Source: Halomonas stenophila
GTDB taxonomy: Bacteria > Pseudomonadota > Gammaproteobacteria > Pseudomonadales > Halomonadaceae
Length of the DNA: 64,000 bases
Direction of reading: 5' to 3'
Assembly: GCF_014192275.1 (NCBI RefSeq)
Contig: NZ_JACHXR010000009.1
Location: 62,001-126,000, forward strand
The notes under the pieces are model-generated. The model was not told the origin of the DNA, ran no database searches, and saw only the letters and a program-made list of their open reading frames with translations. A program made the position numbers and the translations under genes. The stretch's first letter is position 1. Each line of letters opens with the position of its first letter. Of this stretch, positions 34,093 through 42,577 are shown piece after piece.

Positions 34093-35535
34093 TCACGCGC
34101 CCTTGAGGCGCACGGCGATATTGCGGGTCTGGACGTAGCTGTAGAGCGCCTCCTGGCCCTTCTCGCGGCCGAAGCCGGAGAGCCCCACGCCACCGAAGGG
34201 CGTCTCCACGCCGCCGGCGAACCACTCGTTGATGAACACCTGGCCGCCGCGCAGGCGCCGTGCGGTGCGCAGGGCCCGGTCGAGCTGGCCGTCGAAGACG
34301 CCGGCCACCAGGCCGAAGGCGGTGCCGTTGGCCAGTTCGACGGCCTCGTCCTCGCTGTCGAAGGGATGGATCACCTGCACCGGGCCGAAGACCTCCTCCT
34401 GGAAGATCTCGCTGTCCACGGCCACATCGGTGAACAGCGTGGGCTGCATGAAGTAGCCCTTCACCCCTGCCACGCGTTCACCGCCCGTGAGACAGGTGGC
34501 CCCGGCCTCGATGGCACGACGGCACATGGCCTCGACCTGCTCGAGCTGGTCTCGGGAGACCAGCGGGGTCAGCTCCGGGTTGTCGATGCCGGGACCGATG
34601 GACAGGCCCTCGGCCAGCTCGCGGACCCGCTCGACCACCTCGTCGAGGCGCGAGCGGTGCACCAGCAGCCGCGACATGGCCGAGCAGACCTGGCCGGCGT
34701 TGAAGAAGATGCCGGTCTTGACGCTGTCGATGACCTGCTCGATGTCGGCGTCGGCGTGCACGATGGCCGCGGACTTGCCGCCCAGCTCCATGACGCTCGG
34801 GGTGGCCCGCTCGGCGGCGTCGCGCAGGATGCGCTGGCCGGTGGGCACCGAACCGGTGAAGACGATCTGGTTGGCGTCGCGGTGCTTGACCAGATGGGCG
34901 CCGATCACCGAGCCCTTGCCGCACAGCAGGTTGACGGCGCCTTGCGGCAGGCCGGCCCGCTCGCAGGCGGTCATCAGGAAGGTCATCGCCAGCGGCGAGA
35001 TCTCCGGCGACTTGATCACCACGGCGTTGCCGGCAGCCAGCGCCGGGGCCAGCGAGCGGGCGCAGATCGACGGCGGGAAGTTCCAGGGCACGATCTGCAC
35101 CGAGACGCCCAGGGGCTCGTAGCTGGTGAAGTCTATGTAATCATCGCCCAGCGGGATCGAGGTGCCCTCGATCTTGTCGGCCATGCCGGCGTAGTACTCG
35201 AAGTAGCGGGCGGCCTCCTCGAACTCGCCGCGGGCCACGTCCAGCGACTTGCCGTTCTCGTGGCACAGCACCCGGGCGGCGTCCTCGGTCAGGGCGCGGA
35301 TCTCCTCGGCGATGGCCAGCAGCCAGGTGACCCGCTGGGCCGGACGCACCGAGGTCAGCTCACCAGAGGCCACGCAACGCCGGGCGGCGGCCATGGCGGC
35401 ATCGGCGTCCTCGATGCCGGCCTCGGCGATCTCGGCATAGGGTTCGTCGGTAGCCGGGTCGGCGACCATCAGCCAGTTGTCGGCGCCCTTCCAGGTGCCG
35501 TCGATGTAGTTGTAGTAGCGGTCGAGTTGGCTCAT
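34093..35535 (-). CDS. Aldehyde dehydrogenase (betaine-aldehyde/amine-aldehyde type)
   Basis: Enzyme of 480 residues from the ATG at 35535 ([15 protein letters not shown]). [13 protein letters not shown], the general base in MELGGKSAA, the catalytic cysteine in [11 protein letters not shown] and [16 protein letters not shown] are all present. It lies 23 bp after the Rieske oxygenase and 10 bp before the rubredoxin fusion, so it is in the same operon. It should oxidise the aldehyde formed from the Rieske or oxidase product. Confidence 0.88.
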   Translation of the reverse strand: MSQLDRYYNYIDGTWKGADNWLMVADPATDEPYAEIAEAGIEDADAAMAAARRCVASGELTSVRPAQRVTWLLAIAEEIRALTEDAARVLCHENGKSLDVARGEFEEAARYFEYYAGMADKIEGTSIPLGDDYIDFTSYEPLGVSVQIVPWNFPPSICARSLAPALAAGNAVVIKSPEISPLAMTFLMTACERAGLPQGAVNLLCGKGSVIGAHLVKHRDANQIVFTGSVPTGQRILRDAAERATPSVMELGGKSAAIVHADADIEQVIDSVKTGIFFNAGQVCSAMSRLLVHRSRLDEVVERVRELAEGLSIGPGIDNPELTPLVSRDQLEQVEAMCRRAIEAGATCLTGGERVAGVKGYFMQPTLFTDVAVDSEIFQEEVFGPVQVIHPFDSEDEAVELANGTAFGLVAGVFDGQLDRALRTARRLRGGQVFINEWFAGGVETPFGGVGLSGFGREKGQEALYSYVQTRNIAVRLKGA

Positions 35536-35558
35536 CAGGGGAACTCCGGAACGGGGAA

Positions 35559-36749
35559 TCAGGCGGCTTCGGCGTCGCCGCGCACGCGGCGGGCCACCCA
35601 CTGGTGGAAGAAGTGGGTCGGGTGGTCCAGCACCGGCGAGAAGACGCCGCCCAAGAAGCCAGGGGACTGACGACCACGCTGCATGCCTTCCACGGCGCCG
35701 ATGTCCTCGCCGAACACCACCCGCCAGGACTCCAGGGTGGAGGTCCGGCAGGCCGCATAGGCGTCCCGGGTGGCCTCGTCGCCGACGTAGTAGACCCGCA
35801 AGTGCTCCACGGTCTGACCGGCGGAGACCGGCTCGAGCATCATCGCGAAGGCGTGGTCGGCCTGGATGCCGAGCAGCACGTTGGGGAAGAAGGACACGTA
35901 CTCGGCGTGCTCCAACTTGTCCTTCGGCCAGGACGGGAACTTGGGCAGGCGGGTGCCGGCCACGTCGGAGAGGCGGTAGGCCAGGCTGCCCTGCCCGGAG
36001 AAGTGCTCGCCGAACTGGATGTTGTAGTGGTCCTCGAGGCGCGAGTAGGTGTTCAGGCTGGGGTGCACCCAGGGCAGGTGGTAGCTCTCGCAGTAGTTCT
36101 CGACCGCCAGCTTCCAGTTGCAGTCGACGGTGATCTCCAGGTTGCCGCCCATGTTCACGCGACGCAGCAGTTCGAAGCCCTCCGGGCCAACGAAGTCACG
36201 CCAGCGGTTCTCCAGCGGCGCCACGTGCTCGGCGAACTCGGGCGCCTGGCCGTCGAGGTTGACGAACACCATGTCCATCCACATCGCGCAGCGGATCGGC
36301 TTCAGGCCGTGCTTCTCGCACTTGAAGCCGTCGACCTTGTGCTGGCCGACGCCGCCGATGTGCGGGGTGCCGCGCAGGTTGCCATTCAGGTCGTAGGTCC
36401 AGGAGTGGTAGGGGCAGCGGATCACGCCCTGCACCTCGCCCTCCTCGGCGACCAGCTGCATGCCGCGATGGCTGCAGACGTTGTGGAAGACCTGGGTCTC
36501 GCCGTCCTTGTTGCGCATCATCACCAGCGGCAGGCCCATGAAGTCGACCGGCTTGACGTAACCTTTCTTGACCAGGTCGCTGGCGAAGCCCACGCACGCC
36601 CAGGTGCTGGCCATCAAGCGGTCGCGCTCCGCGGCGAAGAAGGCCTCGCTGACGTAGGCCTCGTTGGGCATGCCGGTGGCCTCCTCGATGGGGGCGAGCA
36701 CGTCATCGAGTTGCCGGGCGGGAATCAGGGATTGGGTCAGGTCGGTCAT
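35559..36749 (-). CDS. Rieske non-haem iron oxygenase, alpha subunit
   Basis: Oxygenase of 396 residues from the ATG at 36749 (MTDLTQSLIPARQL). The Rieske cluster ligands are CSHRG and CPYHSW. The mononuclear iron site is visible in ENYCESYHLPWVHPSL (two histidines) with a downstream acidic residue. The protein belongs with ring-hydroxylating-type alpha subunits that also include betaine, carnitine and stachydrine oxygenases. No beta subunit, ferredoxin or ferredoxin reductase gene is beside it; instead the operon encodes a rubredoxin/reductase fusion. An N-alkyl amine or quaternary ammonium substrate is suggested by the amine oxidase and aldehyde dehydrogenase neighbours. Confidence 0.88.
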   Translation of the reverse strand: MTDLTQSLIPARQLDDVLAPIEEATGMPNEAYVSEAFFAAERDRLMASTWACVGFASDLVKKGYVKPVDFMGLPLVMMRNKDGETQVFHNVCSHRGMQLVAEEGEVQGVIRCPYHSWTYDLNGNLRGTPHIGGVGQHKVDGFKCEKHGLKPIRCAMWMDMVFVNLDGQAPEFAEHVAPLENRWRDFVGPEGFELLRRVNMGGNLEITVDCNWKLAVENYCESYHLPWVHPSLNTYSRLEDHYNIQFGEHFSGQGSLAYRLSDVAGTRLPKFPSWPKDKLEHAEYVSFFPNVLLGIQADHAFAMMLEPVSAGQTVEHLRVYYVGDEATRDAYAACRTSTLESWRVVFGEDIGAVEGMQRGRQSPGFLGGVFSPVLDHPTHFFHQWVARRVRGDAEAA

Positions 36750-36855
36750 CTTGGCCTCCTCACGGGACACGGGCGGTTCTGGTCTGTTGTCAGCCCTACC
36801 GGGGGTTCCGGCTGGTGGAGGCGAGTCTGGGCGCGACGAGGCACGGCGACAATCG

Positions 36856-36875
36856 ATGAATCGGCATCGATTCAT
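36856..36875. promoter_or_regulatory. Inverted repeat upstream of Rieske operon
   Basis: ATGAATCG (36856-36863) and CGATTCAT (36868-36875) are perfect 8-bp arms around GCAT, about 107 bp upstream of the Rieske start. A plausible binding site for the LysR regulator encoded next door. The rest of 36750-37122 contains no gene that I recognise. Confidence 0.5.
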
Positions 36876-37122
36876 GAGTAAATATCACTCGTTAGACGAA
36901 AGGCCAATCCCAGAGTACCGGTTCATCATTCGCATCCCTTCATCATGATGTGCCGTTATCGTCATCGTAATGAGTGAGAAAAGCTCATGCATGGATGACA
37001 AAACATACGTGGCTCCCGCCCCACCCATCACAGCGGCAAGGCCGCACCCGAACCGGCCCACCGCCAGCGTGACTTGGCCGAACCGGTGTTCGAGGCCTGA
37101 CCACACCCTAGACACCCTCCGT

Positions 37123-37160
37123 ACGACAAGGGGCCCGGCGAATGCAGGGCCCCTTGTCGT
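37123..37160 (-). terminator. Strong stem-loop after LysR gene
   Basis: Perfect 14-bp arms (37123-37136 and 37147-37160, ACGACAAGGGGCCC and its complement) around a 10-base loop, 30 bases downstream of the LysR stop on the minus strand. No T-run follows. It separates the regulator from the Rieske operon read in the same direction. Confidence 0.65.
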
Positions 37161-37189
37161 GGTAGAGAGCGGACATGGTAGCGAGCGGA

Positions 37190-38116
37190 TCAGGTCAGGC
37201 CCAGATCGCCCACCTCCTTGGGTATCGTATCCAGCAGCCACTCCCGAAAGGCCCGCACCCCGCGACGATTGGAGGGCGCATCGCCACGTTCCAGCAGGCA
37301 GAAGCGGGCCTCGGTGCGCAGCACCGTCTCCACCGGGCGCACCAGCTGGCCGCGTTCCAGGTAGTCGTCGACCAGTTGGCTCCAGCCCAGCGCCACGCCC
37401 TGGTCCATCATCGCCGCCTGGACCAGCATCGAATAGCTGTTGATGTTGAGCCGTCGACGCGGCGGACGGGCCATCACCCCCACCTGGGTGAACCATTGCT
37501 TCCAGCTCATCCAGTCCTGGTCGGCGTCCTCCAGGGACAGCAGGGTGCAGTCGAGCAAGGCCTCGGGGCCCGGGAAGGGACCGTACGTCTCCAGGTAGCC
37601 CGGGCTGCAGACCGGGAAGACCTCCTCATGGAAGAGTGTCGTGGCGCGGAAGTGGTGGGGTGGCGTGCGACAGTAGAAGAGCGCTACGTCGGACTCCACC
37701 CGGGCGAGGTCGCGGATCTGCTCGGTGGCGACGATGCGCAGCTCGATGCTGTCGTGCTCGCGCTGGAACTCGGCGATCTTGGGCAGCAGCCACAGGGACG
37801 CCATGGCGCTGGTGGTGGCCACGGTGATCTGGTGCATGCCCTGCCAGCTGCGTACCTCATCGGTGATCGCCGAGATGTCGATGAGCGACTGGCGGACTGC
37901 CTGGGCATAGCGCTGCCCCATGGGGGTGAGTGTGACGCTGCGATTGGCGCGCTCGAACAGCGGCTTGCCCAGGTAGTCCTCGAGGCCACGGACCTGGCGA
38001 CTGATGGCTCCCTGGGTGACGTGGAGCTCCTCGGCCGCCAGGGTAAAGCTCAGGTGGCGCGCCGCCGACTCGAAGGCCACGAGGCTGTTCAGGGGAGGCA
38101 GGGGGCTGATCTTCAT
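37190..38116 (-). CDS. LysR-family transcriptional regulator (GcvA-like)
   Basis: Regulator of 308 residues from the ATG at 38116 (MKISPLPPLNSLVAFESAA). The frame is open further upstream through the EamA gene, but the homologous start in the pseudogene copy at 30252 fixes this one. The helix-turn-helix is LSFTLAAEELHVTQGAISRQV and the effector domain begins near HQITVATTSAMASLWL. It lies upstream of the Rieske operon on the same strand, separated by the stem-loop at 37123 and a palindrome at 36856. It is the likely activator of that operon. Confidence 0.88.
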   Translation of the reverse strand: MKISPLPPLNSLVAFESAARHLSFTLAAEELHVTQGAISRQVRGLEDYLGKPLFERANRSVTLTPMGQRYAQAVRQSLIDISAITDEVRSWQGMHQITVATTSAMASLWLLPKIAEFQREHDSIELRIVATEQIRDLARVESDVALFYCRTPPHHFRATTLFHEEVFPVCSPGYLETYGPFPGPEALLDCTLLSLEDADQDWMSWKQWFTQVGVMARPPRRRLNINSYSMLVQAAMMDQGVALGWSQLVDDYLERGQLVRPVETVLRTEARFCLLERGDAPSNRRGVRAFREWLLDTIPKEVGDLGLT

Positions 38117-38190
38117 GGACTCTCGACATCGACCGCGGGACGCAAACGTCCGAGCGAGTTTACGCCTCCCGAAAGGACGGCGCCACGAGC

Positions 38191-39117
38191 CTAGCTGCGC
38201 GTCACCTGCCCTGCCCCGTCGGCACGCCGGCGTCGCCCCAGCTGCCCGCTGCCCACCAGGGCGCCCCCACCGATCAGCACGGCGGACAACAACAGGGTCG
38301 GGCTGGGGGCGGCCAGGCCGGCGGCGATCAGCACCAGGGTGGAAAGCAAGGGGGTCGCATAGGCCAGCAGGCCCAGCAGGCGCACCTGCCCGCGCTTCAT
38401 GCCCAGGTCCCAGGTGAAGAAGGCGCTGCCCACCGGCCCCAGCCCCAGCGCCAGGACCGCCCACAGGTTGGCGCCTTCCGGCCAGCCGCGAGGCTCCCAG
38501 GCCAGGTGACAGAGCAGCGCCAGCGCCGCGGCGCCCAGGCAGTTCCAGGCCACTGCGGTGGTGGGGATCCTGGCCAGCAGCCGCGAGGCCACCGAATAGC
38601 CGCTCCAGAGGAAGGCCGCAACCAGCGCCGCCAGATAGCCGAAGGTGTACTCGCCCGCCCAGTCGAGGCCGTCGGGCCCCACCAGCAGCGCCGCCCCCGC
38701 AAAGCCACAGGCCCCGCCCAGCAGATGGCTGCCGCGCAGGCGCTCGCCCGGCAGCAGCCAGCCGGCCAGGATCACGATCAGCAGCGGCCACAGGTAGCTG
38801 ATCAGCCCGGCGTTGGCCGCCGGGGCGTTCTGCTGGGCGATGAAATAGCAGAGGTGGTAGCCGAACAGGCCGCCGATCCCCAGCGCCCAGCCCAGGGGCG
38901 GCTGGTGTAGGGCGGCCAACAGGGCGCGCCCCTCGCCGCGGGCGACGAAGACCAGCAGCGCCAGGCCGCCGGCCAGGCCGAAGCACAGGGCCGTGAGCAG
39001 GAAGGGAGGCACGGGCCCCGCCCACTGGGTAAACAGCGCCAGGGTCGCCCAGTTGAGCACCGTGGTTGCGCCCCACAGGGTGGCGCGGCGTGCCTCGGCA
39101 GGGGATGCGGCCGACAT
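38191..39117 (-). CDS. EamA/DMT-family transporter
   Basis: Inner-membrane protein of 308 residues with about ten hydrophobic helices in two repeats of the drug/metabolite transporter fold (NAPAANAGLISYLWPLLIVILAG in the first half, LGPVGSAFFTWDLGMKRGQ in the second). It resembles the YddG-type exporters of aromatic amino acids and similar compounds. It lies 74 bp upstream of the LysR gene on the same strand. Its 3' tip is part of the sequence duplicated at 30324. Export of an amino-acid-like compound is likely; the substrate is unknown. Confidence 0.82.
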   Translation of the reverse strand: MSAASPAEARRATLWGATTVLNWATLALFTQWAGPVPPFLLTALCFGLAGGLALLVFVARGEGRALLAALHQPPLGWALGIGGLFGYHLCYFIAQQNAPAANAGLISYLWPLLIVILAGWLLPGERLRGSHLLGGACGFAGAALLVGPDGLDWAGEYTFGYLAALVAAFLWSGYSVASRLLARIPTTAVAWNCLGAAALALLCHLAWEPRGWPEGANLWAVLALGLGPVGSAFFTWDLGMKRGQVRLLGLLAYATPLLSTLVLIAAGLAAPSPTLLLSAVLIGGGALVGSGQLGRRRRADGAGQVTRS

Positions 39118-39190
39118 CGCGAGTCTCCGGTCAGGGATCAGCGGTACAGTGTGACCGCCGGCGCCGGCGAGAACTTGTCGATTTCGGCCA

Positions 39191-39880
39191 TCAGTGCGGC
39201 CGGCGGCGGAAGGCGCTCGGCGTCATGCCCCGCCAGCCCCGGAAGTGGCGGCTGAACTGGGCGCCATCGGCGAAGCCGCAGGCCAGGGCGATCTCGGTGA
39301 TCGTGGCCTCGCTGGTGTCCAGCAGCCGGGCGGCCCGGGCCAGCCGCTGGCGCTGCAGCCATTGCCAGGGCGTCAGCCCGGTGAGCGCGCCCAGGCTGCG
39401 GCGCAGCTGCCGCTCCGAGAGGCGCGAGGCCTCGGCCAGCCGCGCCAGGTTCCAGGGCGCCGCGGGGTCGGCCTGCACCCGACGGGTCAGCCGCGCCATG
39501 TTCAGGCGTGGCCCGGTCAACGGCGGCGCCCCGGTCAGCCGCGACAGCAGGGCGTCGTCGTCCAGCTCCCGTCCCTCCTCGGGCGCCAGGCGCAGGAAGC
39601 GGATACGCTCGAACAACGCCTCCAGGTGTGGTTCCCCCACCGGCAGGTCCAGCACCCGGCAGCGGTTGCCGGCGCCGAGCCCCAGGTAGTGATGGGTCGC
39701 CGCGGCGGGAATCAGGCAGACGCTGCCCGGGGCCACGGCGGCGCCGCGGCCCTCGATCTCGACATCCACGCGGCCGTCGAGGCCCACCAGCAGCTGGTGG
39801 AAGTCATGGGTGTCGCTCAGGCAGTCGAGGGGATACGAGCGCTCCACGCTGCCCGGCAGTGCTGAGGTATCGGGGTCCAT
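39191..39880 (-). CDS. AraC-family transcriptional regulator
   Basis: Regulator of 229 residues from the ATG at 39880 (MDPDTSALPGSVERSYPL); another ATG 48 bases upstream is possible. An N-terminal cupin-like effector domain (HQLLVGLDGRVDVEIEGRGAAVAPGSVCLIP) is followed by two helix-turn-helices, the second ITEIALACGFADGAQFSRHFRGWRGMTP. It lies 73 bp upstream of the EamA gene on the same strand, an arrangement common for AraC-controlled exporters, so it probably regulates that transporter. Confidence 0.87.
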   Translation of the reverse strand: MDPDTSALPGSVERSYPLDCLSDTHDFHQLLVGLDGRVDVEIEGRGAAVAPGSVCLIPAAATHHYLGLGAGNRCRVLDLPVGEPHLEALFERIRFLRLAPEEGRELDDDALLSRLTGAPPLTGPRLNMARLTRRVQADPAAPWNLARLAEASRLSERQLRRSLGALTGLTPWQWLQRQRLARAARLLDTSEATITEIALACGFADGAQFSRHFRGWRGMTPSAFRRRPH

Positions 39881-39987
39881 GGTCGAAGGATGCCGCGAGA
39901 TCGGCGAGGATGCCAGGGTTGTCGCCATGACCGGGCGGACCGCTATACTCGGGTCTCCCCCATGGACCCAGCAGAAGGATGCATCGG

Positions 39988-40749
39988 ATGTTCGACAAGC
40001 TCATGGCCGCCGTCGGGATCGGCAGCGCCCGCGTGGATACCCTCCTGGAAAGCGATACCGCCGAGGCCGGCGGGGTGCTCAAGGGCGAGGTCCACATCCA
40101 GGGTGGCGAGGTCAGCCAGGACCTGGACGCCCTGGTGCTGGACCTGGCCAGCGAAGCCATCAAGGAAGTCGACGACAAGAAGCTCAGGATCGGCCATCCC
40201 TGGGCCTCGGTAGAGGTCTGCGGTGCCATGACCATCGGCGCCGGCGAGGAGCGCCGGATCCCCTTCGAGCTCCCCCTGCCGCTGCTGTCGCCGCTCTCGG
40301 TAGGCCGCCAGCATCCCAAGACCTGGGTCGCCACCCGGGCCGATATCGCCATGGCCCTGGACCCGCGCGACAAGGACCCGCTGCGCATCCTGCCGGGGCC
40401 GGTCCACCGCGCCGCCTTCGAGGCCATGGAGGCGCTGGGCTTCGTGATGACCGGCGCGCCACTGGAGCTGTCGCGCAAGAACCCCGCCACCGGCTGCCTG
40501 CAGGAATTCGAGTTCAAGCCCGCCCCCGGCAGCCGCTTCGGCCACCTGGACGAGGCGGAGATCGCCTTCCTGCCCGCCGCCCGCGGCAATGGCCTCGACC
40601 TGCTGGTGCAGCGCGACACCCGTGCCACGGGGCTGGGTTCGCTGCTCTCCGAGATGGCCGGCACCGATGAGCGCTTCTCCCGCCTTTCTCTCTCCGGCCG
40701 GGAATCCGTCGATGAACTGCGCGGCCAGATGGAGTCCGTGCTGCGCTGA
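39988..40749 (+). CDS. Spo0M-family protein
   Basis: Protein of 253 residues, start ATG 39988 (MFDKLMAAVGIGSARVDTLL) chosen because AGAAGG is nine bases upstream; the ATG at 39979 would touch it. The arrestin-like Spo0M fold shows in GVLKGEVHIQGGEVSQDLDALVLDL and RIPFELPLPLLSPLS. In Bacillus Spo0M influences sporulation, but the family is widespread in non-sporulating Gram-negatives where its function is unknown. It stands alone, convergent with acuI. Confidence 0.85.
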   Translation: MFDKLMAAVGIGSARVDTLLESDTAEAGGVLKGEVHIQGGEVSQDLDALVLDLASEAIKEVDDKKLRIGHPWASVEVCGAMTIGAGEERRIPFELPLPLLSPLSVGRQHPKTWVATRADIAMALDPRDKDPLRILPGPVHRAAFEAMEALGFVMTGAPLELSRKNPATGCLQEFEFKPAPGSRFGHLDEAEIAFLPAARGNGLDLLVQRDTRATGLGSLLSEMAGTDERFSRLSLSGRESVDELRGQMESVLR

Positions 40750-40776
40750 GGCCCAAGGGGCCGTCAAAAGCGGCGA

Positions 40777-40801
40777 AACGGCGGGAACACGTCCCGCCGT
40801 T
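40777..40801. terminator. Bidirectional terminator between spo0M-like gene and acuI
   Basis: AACGGCGGGA (40777-40786) pairs perfectly with TCCCGCCGTT (40792-40801) around ACACG, between two convergent genes. The flanking AA/TT bases give short runs on both strands. Confidence 0.7.
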
Positions 40802-40809
40802 CTCCGCCG

Positions 40810-41793
40810 TCAGTCCGTCATGTCCACCACGACGCGTCCGCGGACACGACCCGCTAGCAGCTCGCCGGCCGTGTCGATGGCTTCCTCGAGCGCAATCGTG
40901 CGGGTGATGGCGTCGAGCTGTTCGGGGGCCAGCAGCTCACCGAGCCGACGCCAGGCCTCGATGCGATCCGCATAGGGCCGCATCACGCTGTCGATCCCCG
41001 CCAGGGTCACGCCCCGGAGGATGAAGGGGGCGACGCTGGATGGCAGGTCCATGCCCTGGGCCAGGCCACAGGCCGCGACGGTGCCGCCATAGCGGGTCCC
41101 GGCCAGGACGTTGGCCAGGGTGTGACTGCCCACCGAGTCGATGGCAGCGGTCCAGCGTTCCTTGGCCAGGGGGCGGCCCGGCTCGGACAGCTCCGCCCGG
41201 TCGATCACCTCCTCGGCTCCGAGCCCCTGGAGATAGTCGGCTTCCTCCAGGCGTCCGGTGGAGGCCACGACCCGGAAGCCCAGCCGCGCGAGCAGCGCGA
41301 TGGCATAGCTGCCCACGCCCCCGTTGGCACCGGTCACCAGCACCTCACCCTGCTCCGGGGTGACACCCTGCTTCTCCAGCGCCATCACCGAGAGCATGGC
41401 GGTATACCCGGCCGTGCCGATGGCCATGGACTGCCGGGCCGTGAAGGCCGAGGGCTGCGGGATCAGCCAGCGGCTGTCCAGCCGGGCCTTCTCGGCGAGG
41501 CCGCCCCAATGCTTTTCGCCGACGCCCCAGCCGTTGAGCAACACGGCATCGCCCGGCCGGTAGGCCTTGGCCGTCGAGCTCTCGACCGTCCCCGCCAGGT
41601 CGATGCCCGGCACCATGGGGAACTGGCGCACCACCGGTCCCTTGCCGGTGATGGCGAGGGCATCCTTGTAGTTGAGGGTGCTGCAATCGACCCGCACGGT
41701 GACGTCGCCGTCCGGCAGTTGCGACTCGTCCAGGCTGGTCAGCGCCACCTGCTGCTTCTCGTCCTGCTTGTCGATCAGAATGGCCTTGAACAT
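40810..41793 (-). CDS. acuI: Acrylyl-CoA reductase AcuI (YhdH-type MDR oxidoreductase)
   Basis: Medium-chain reductase of 327 residues of the YhdH/AcuI family, which reduces acrylyl-CoA to propionyl-CoA with NADPH and so removes a toxic electrophile. Visible motifs are [23 protein letters not shown], the nucleotide-binding [20 protein letters not shown] and [21 protein letters not shown]; zinc-ligand cysteines of alcohol dehydrogenases are absent, as expected. A 17-bp operator lies 14 bp before the start. The divergence from true AcuI is hard to judge by eye; a general quinone/enoyl reductase is the alternative. Confidence 0.82.
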   Translation of the reverse strand: MFKAILIDKQDEKQQVALTSLDESQLPDGDVTVRVDCSTLNYKDALAITGKGPVVRQFPMVPGIDLAGTVESSTAKAYRPGDAVLLNGWGVGEKHWGGLAEKARLDSRWLIPQPSAFTARQSMAIGTAGYTAMLSVMALEKQGVTPEQGEVLVTGANGGVGSYAIALLARLGFRVVASTGRLEEADYLQGLGAEEVIDRAELSEPGRPLAKERWTAAIDSVGSHTLANVLAGTRYGGTVAACGLAQGMDLPSSVAPFILRGVTLAGIDSVMRPYADRIEAWRRLGELLAPEQLDAITRTIALEEAIDTAGELLAGRVRGRVVVDMTD

Positions 41794-41806
41794 CGTTCAC
41801 CTCTTT

Positions 41807-41823
41807 ATAGACCGATCGTCTAT
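41807..41823. promoter_or_regulatory. TetR operator before acuI
   Basis: ATAGACCGATCGTCTAT: perfect six-base arms (ATAGAC/GTCTAT) around five bases. The same arms and spacing occur at 42490-42506 upstream of the TetR gene. Binding here would block acuI transcription from the 54-bp gap. Confidence 0.75.
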
Positions 41824-41847
41824 TAAATGGCATGAAGCAAATCCCAC

Positions 41848-42480
41848 CTAGCGGGGAAGCCCCTCCAGGTAGGTCGTGATAAAGGTTTCCAGGGGACGCG
41901 CCCCGCCCTCGAGCCTGGCGCGCATCACGGCGCCTTCCCAGCCGATCCAGAAGGCCTCGGCGAGCCTGTCGCAATCGGCGTCCAGACGGAGATCGCCATT
42001 CGCCTGCGCCTCGCGCAGGCAGCGAGCCAGGCGCCGCTGCCAGTCGTCGAGGGTCGCCCGCAGCCACTGTCGATACTCCTCCGGCAGGCCACCGGCTTCC
42101 TGGCCCAGATTGCCCACCAGGCAACCCCGGCGGAAGTCGTGACGGGCCATGCCCGCCCTGGCATCCTCGACGAAGGCCTCGATGCGCGCCAGTGGCGACA
42201 ACGACGCATCCAGGAGGTGGCGATCGAGCTTACGGGCGAAGTAAGCCCCGTAGTGCTCCATCACCGCCCGCCCGAAGGCCTCCTTGCTGTCGAAATAGTA
42301 GTAGAAGGAGCCCTTGGGCACCCCCACCCGCTTGAGGATGCTCTCGATGCCGGAGACGGCGAAGCCCTGCTCGGTCAGCACCTCGACACCGCTGCGGATC
42401 AGGGCCGCCCGGGTATCGGGGTCGTCACGGGGCACCTTGGGGGGCCGGCCGCGACGTGGCTTGGAAGTCGCTTGTGTCAT
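41848..42480 (-). CDS. TetR-family regulator of acuI
   Basis: Regulator of 210 residues. A basic N-terminus (KPRRGRPPKVPRDD) precedes the helix-turn-helix GIESILKRVGVPKGSFYYYFDSKEAF. The effector domain contains RRGCLVGNLGQEAGG, a signature of the TetR_C_16-like/YxaF group. It is transcribed just upstream of acuI, and matching 17-bp palindromes precede both genes, so it very probably represses itself and acuI. AcuR, the acrylate-responsive repressor of acuI in other bacteria, is a TetR protein, which makes acrylate or a reactive aldehyde/enone the likely inducer. Confidence 0.87.
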   Translation of the reverse strand: MTQATSKPRRGRPPKVPRDDPDTRAALIRSGVEVLTEQGFAVSGIESILKRVGVPKGSFYYYFDSKEAFGRAVMEHYGAYFARKLDRHLLDASLSPLARIEAFVEDARAGMARHDFRRGCLVGNLGQEAGGLPEEYRQWLRATLDDWQRRLARCLREAQANGDLRLDADCDRLAEAFWIGWEGAVMRARLEGGARPLETFITTYLEGLPR

Positions 42481-42489
42481 GCCCCCAAT

Positions 42490-42506
42490 ATAGACCGACT
42501 GTCTAT
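42490..42506. promoter_or_regulatory. TetR operator before its own gene
   Basis: ATAGACCGACTGTCTAT: arms ATAGAC/GTCTAT with a five-base spacer, ending ten bases before the TetR start codon. Fifteen of 17 bases match the site at 41807-41823. Indicates autoregulation. Confidence 0.75.
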
Positions 42507-42577
42507 AAAATCAACCCAACCCATCCCAATCCTGGTCCAGGGCCCTGCCGGCCGCGGGCCGCCGACCGGCAGGGGCG

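Noticed and set aside
37190..39076. A 628-codon minus-strand frame suggesting a transporter-LysR fusion
   Set aside because: The upstream part is an out-of-frame reading of the EamA gene; the LysR start at 38116 is fixed by the homologous start in the pseudogene copy.
39988..40749. Spo0M taken as a sign of a sporulating host
   Set aside because: The family is common in non-sporulating Gram-negatives, and everything else in the window points to a gammaproteobacterium.
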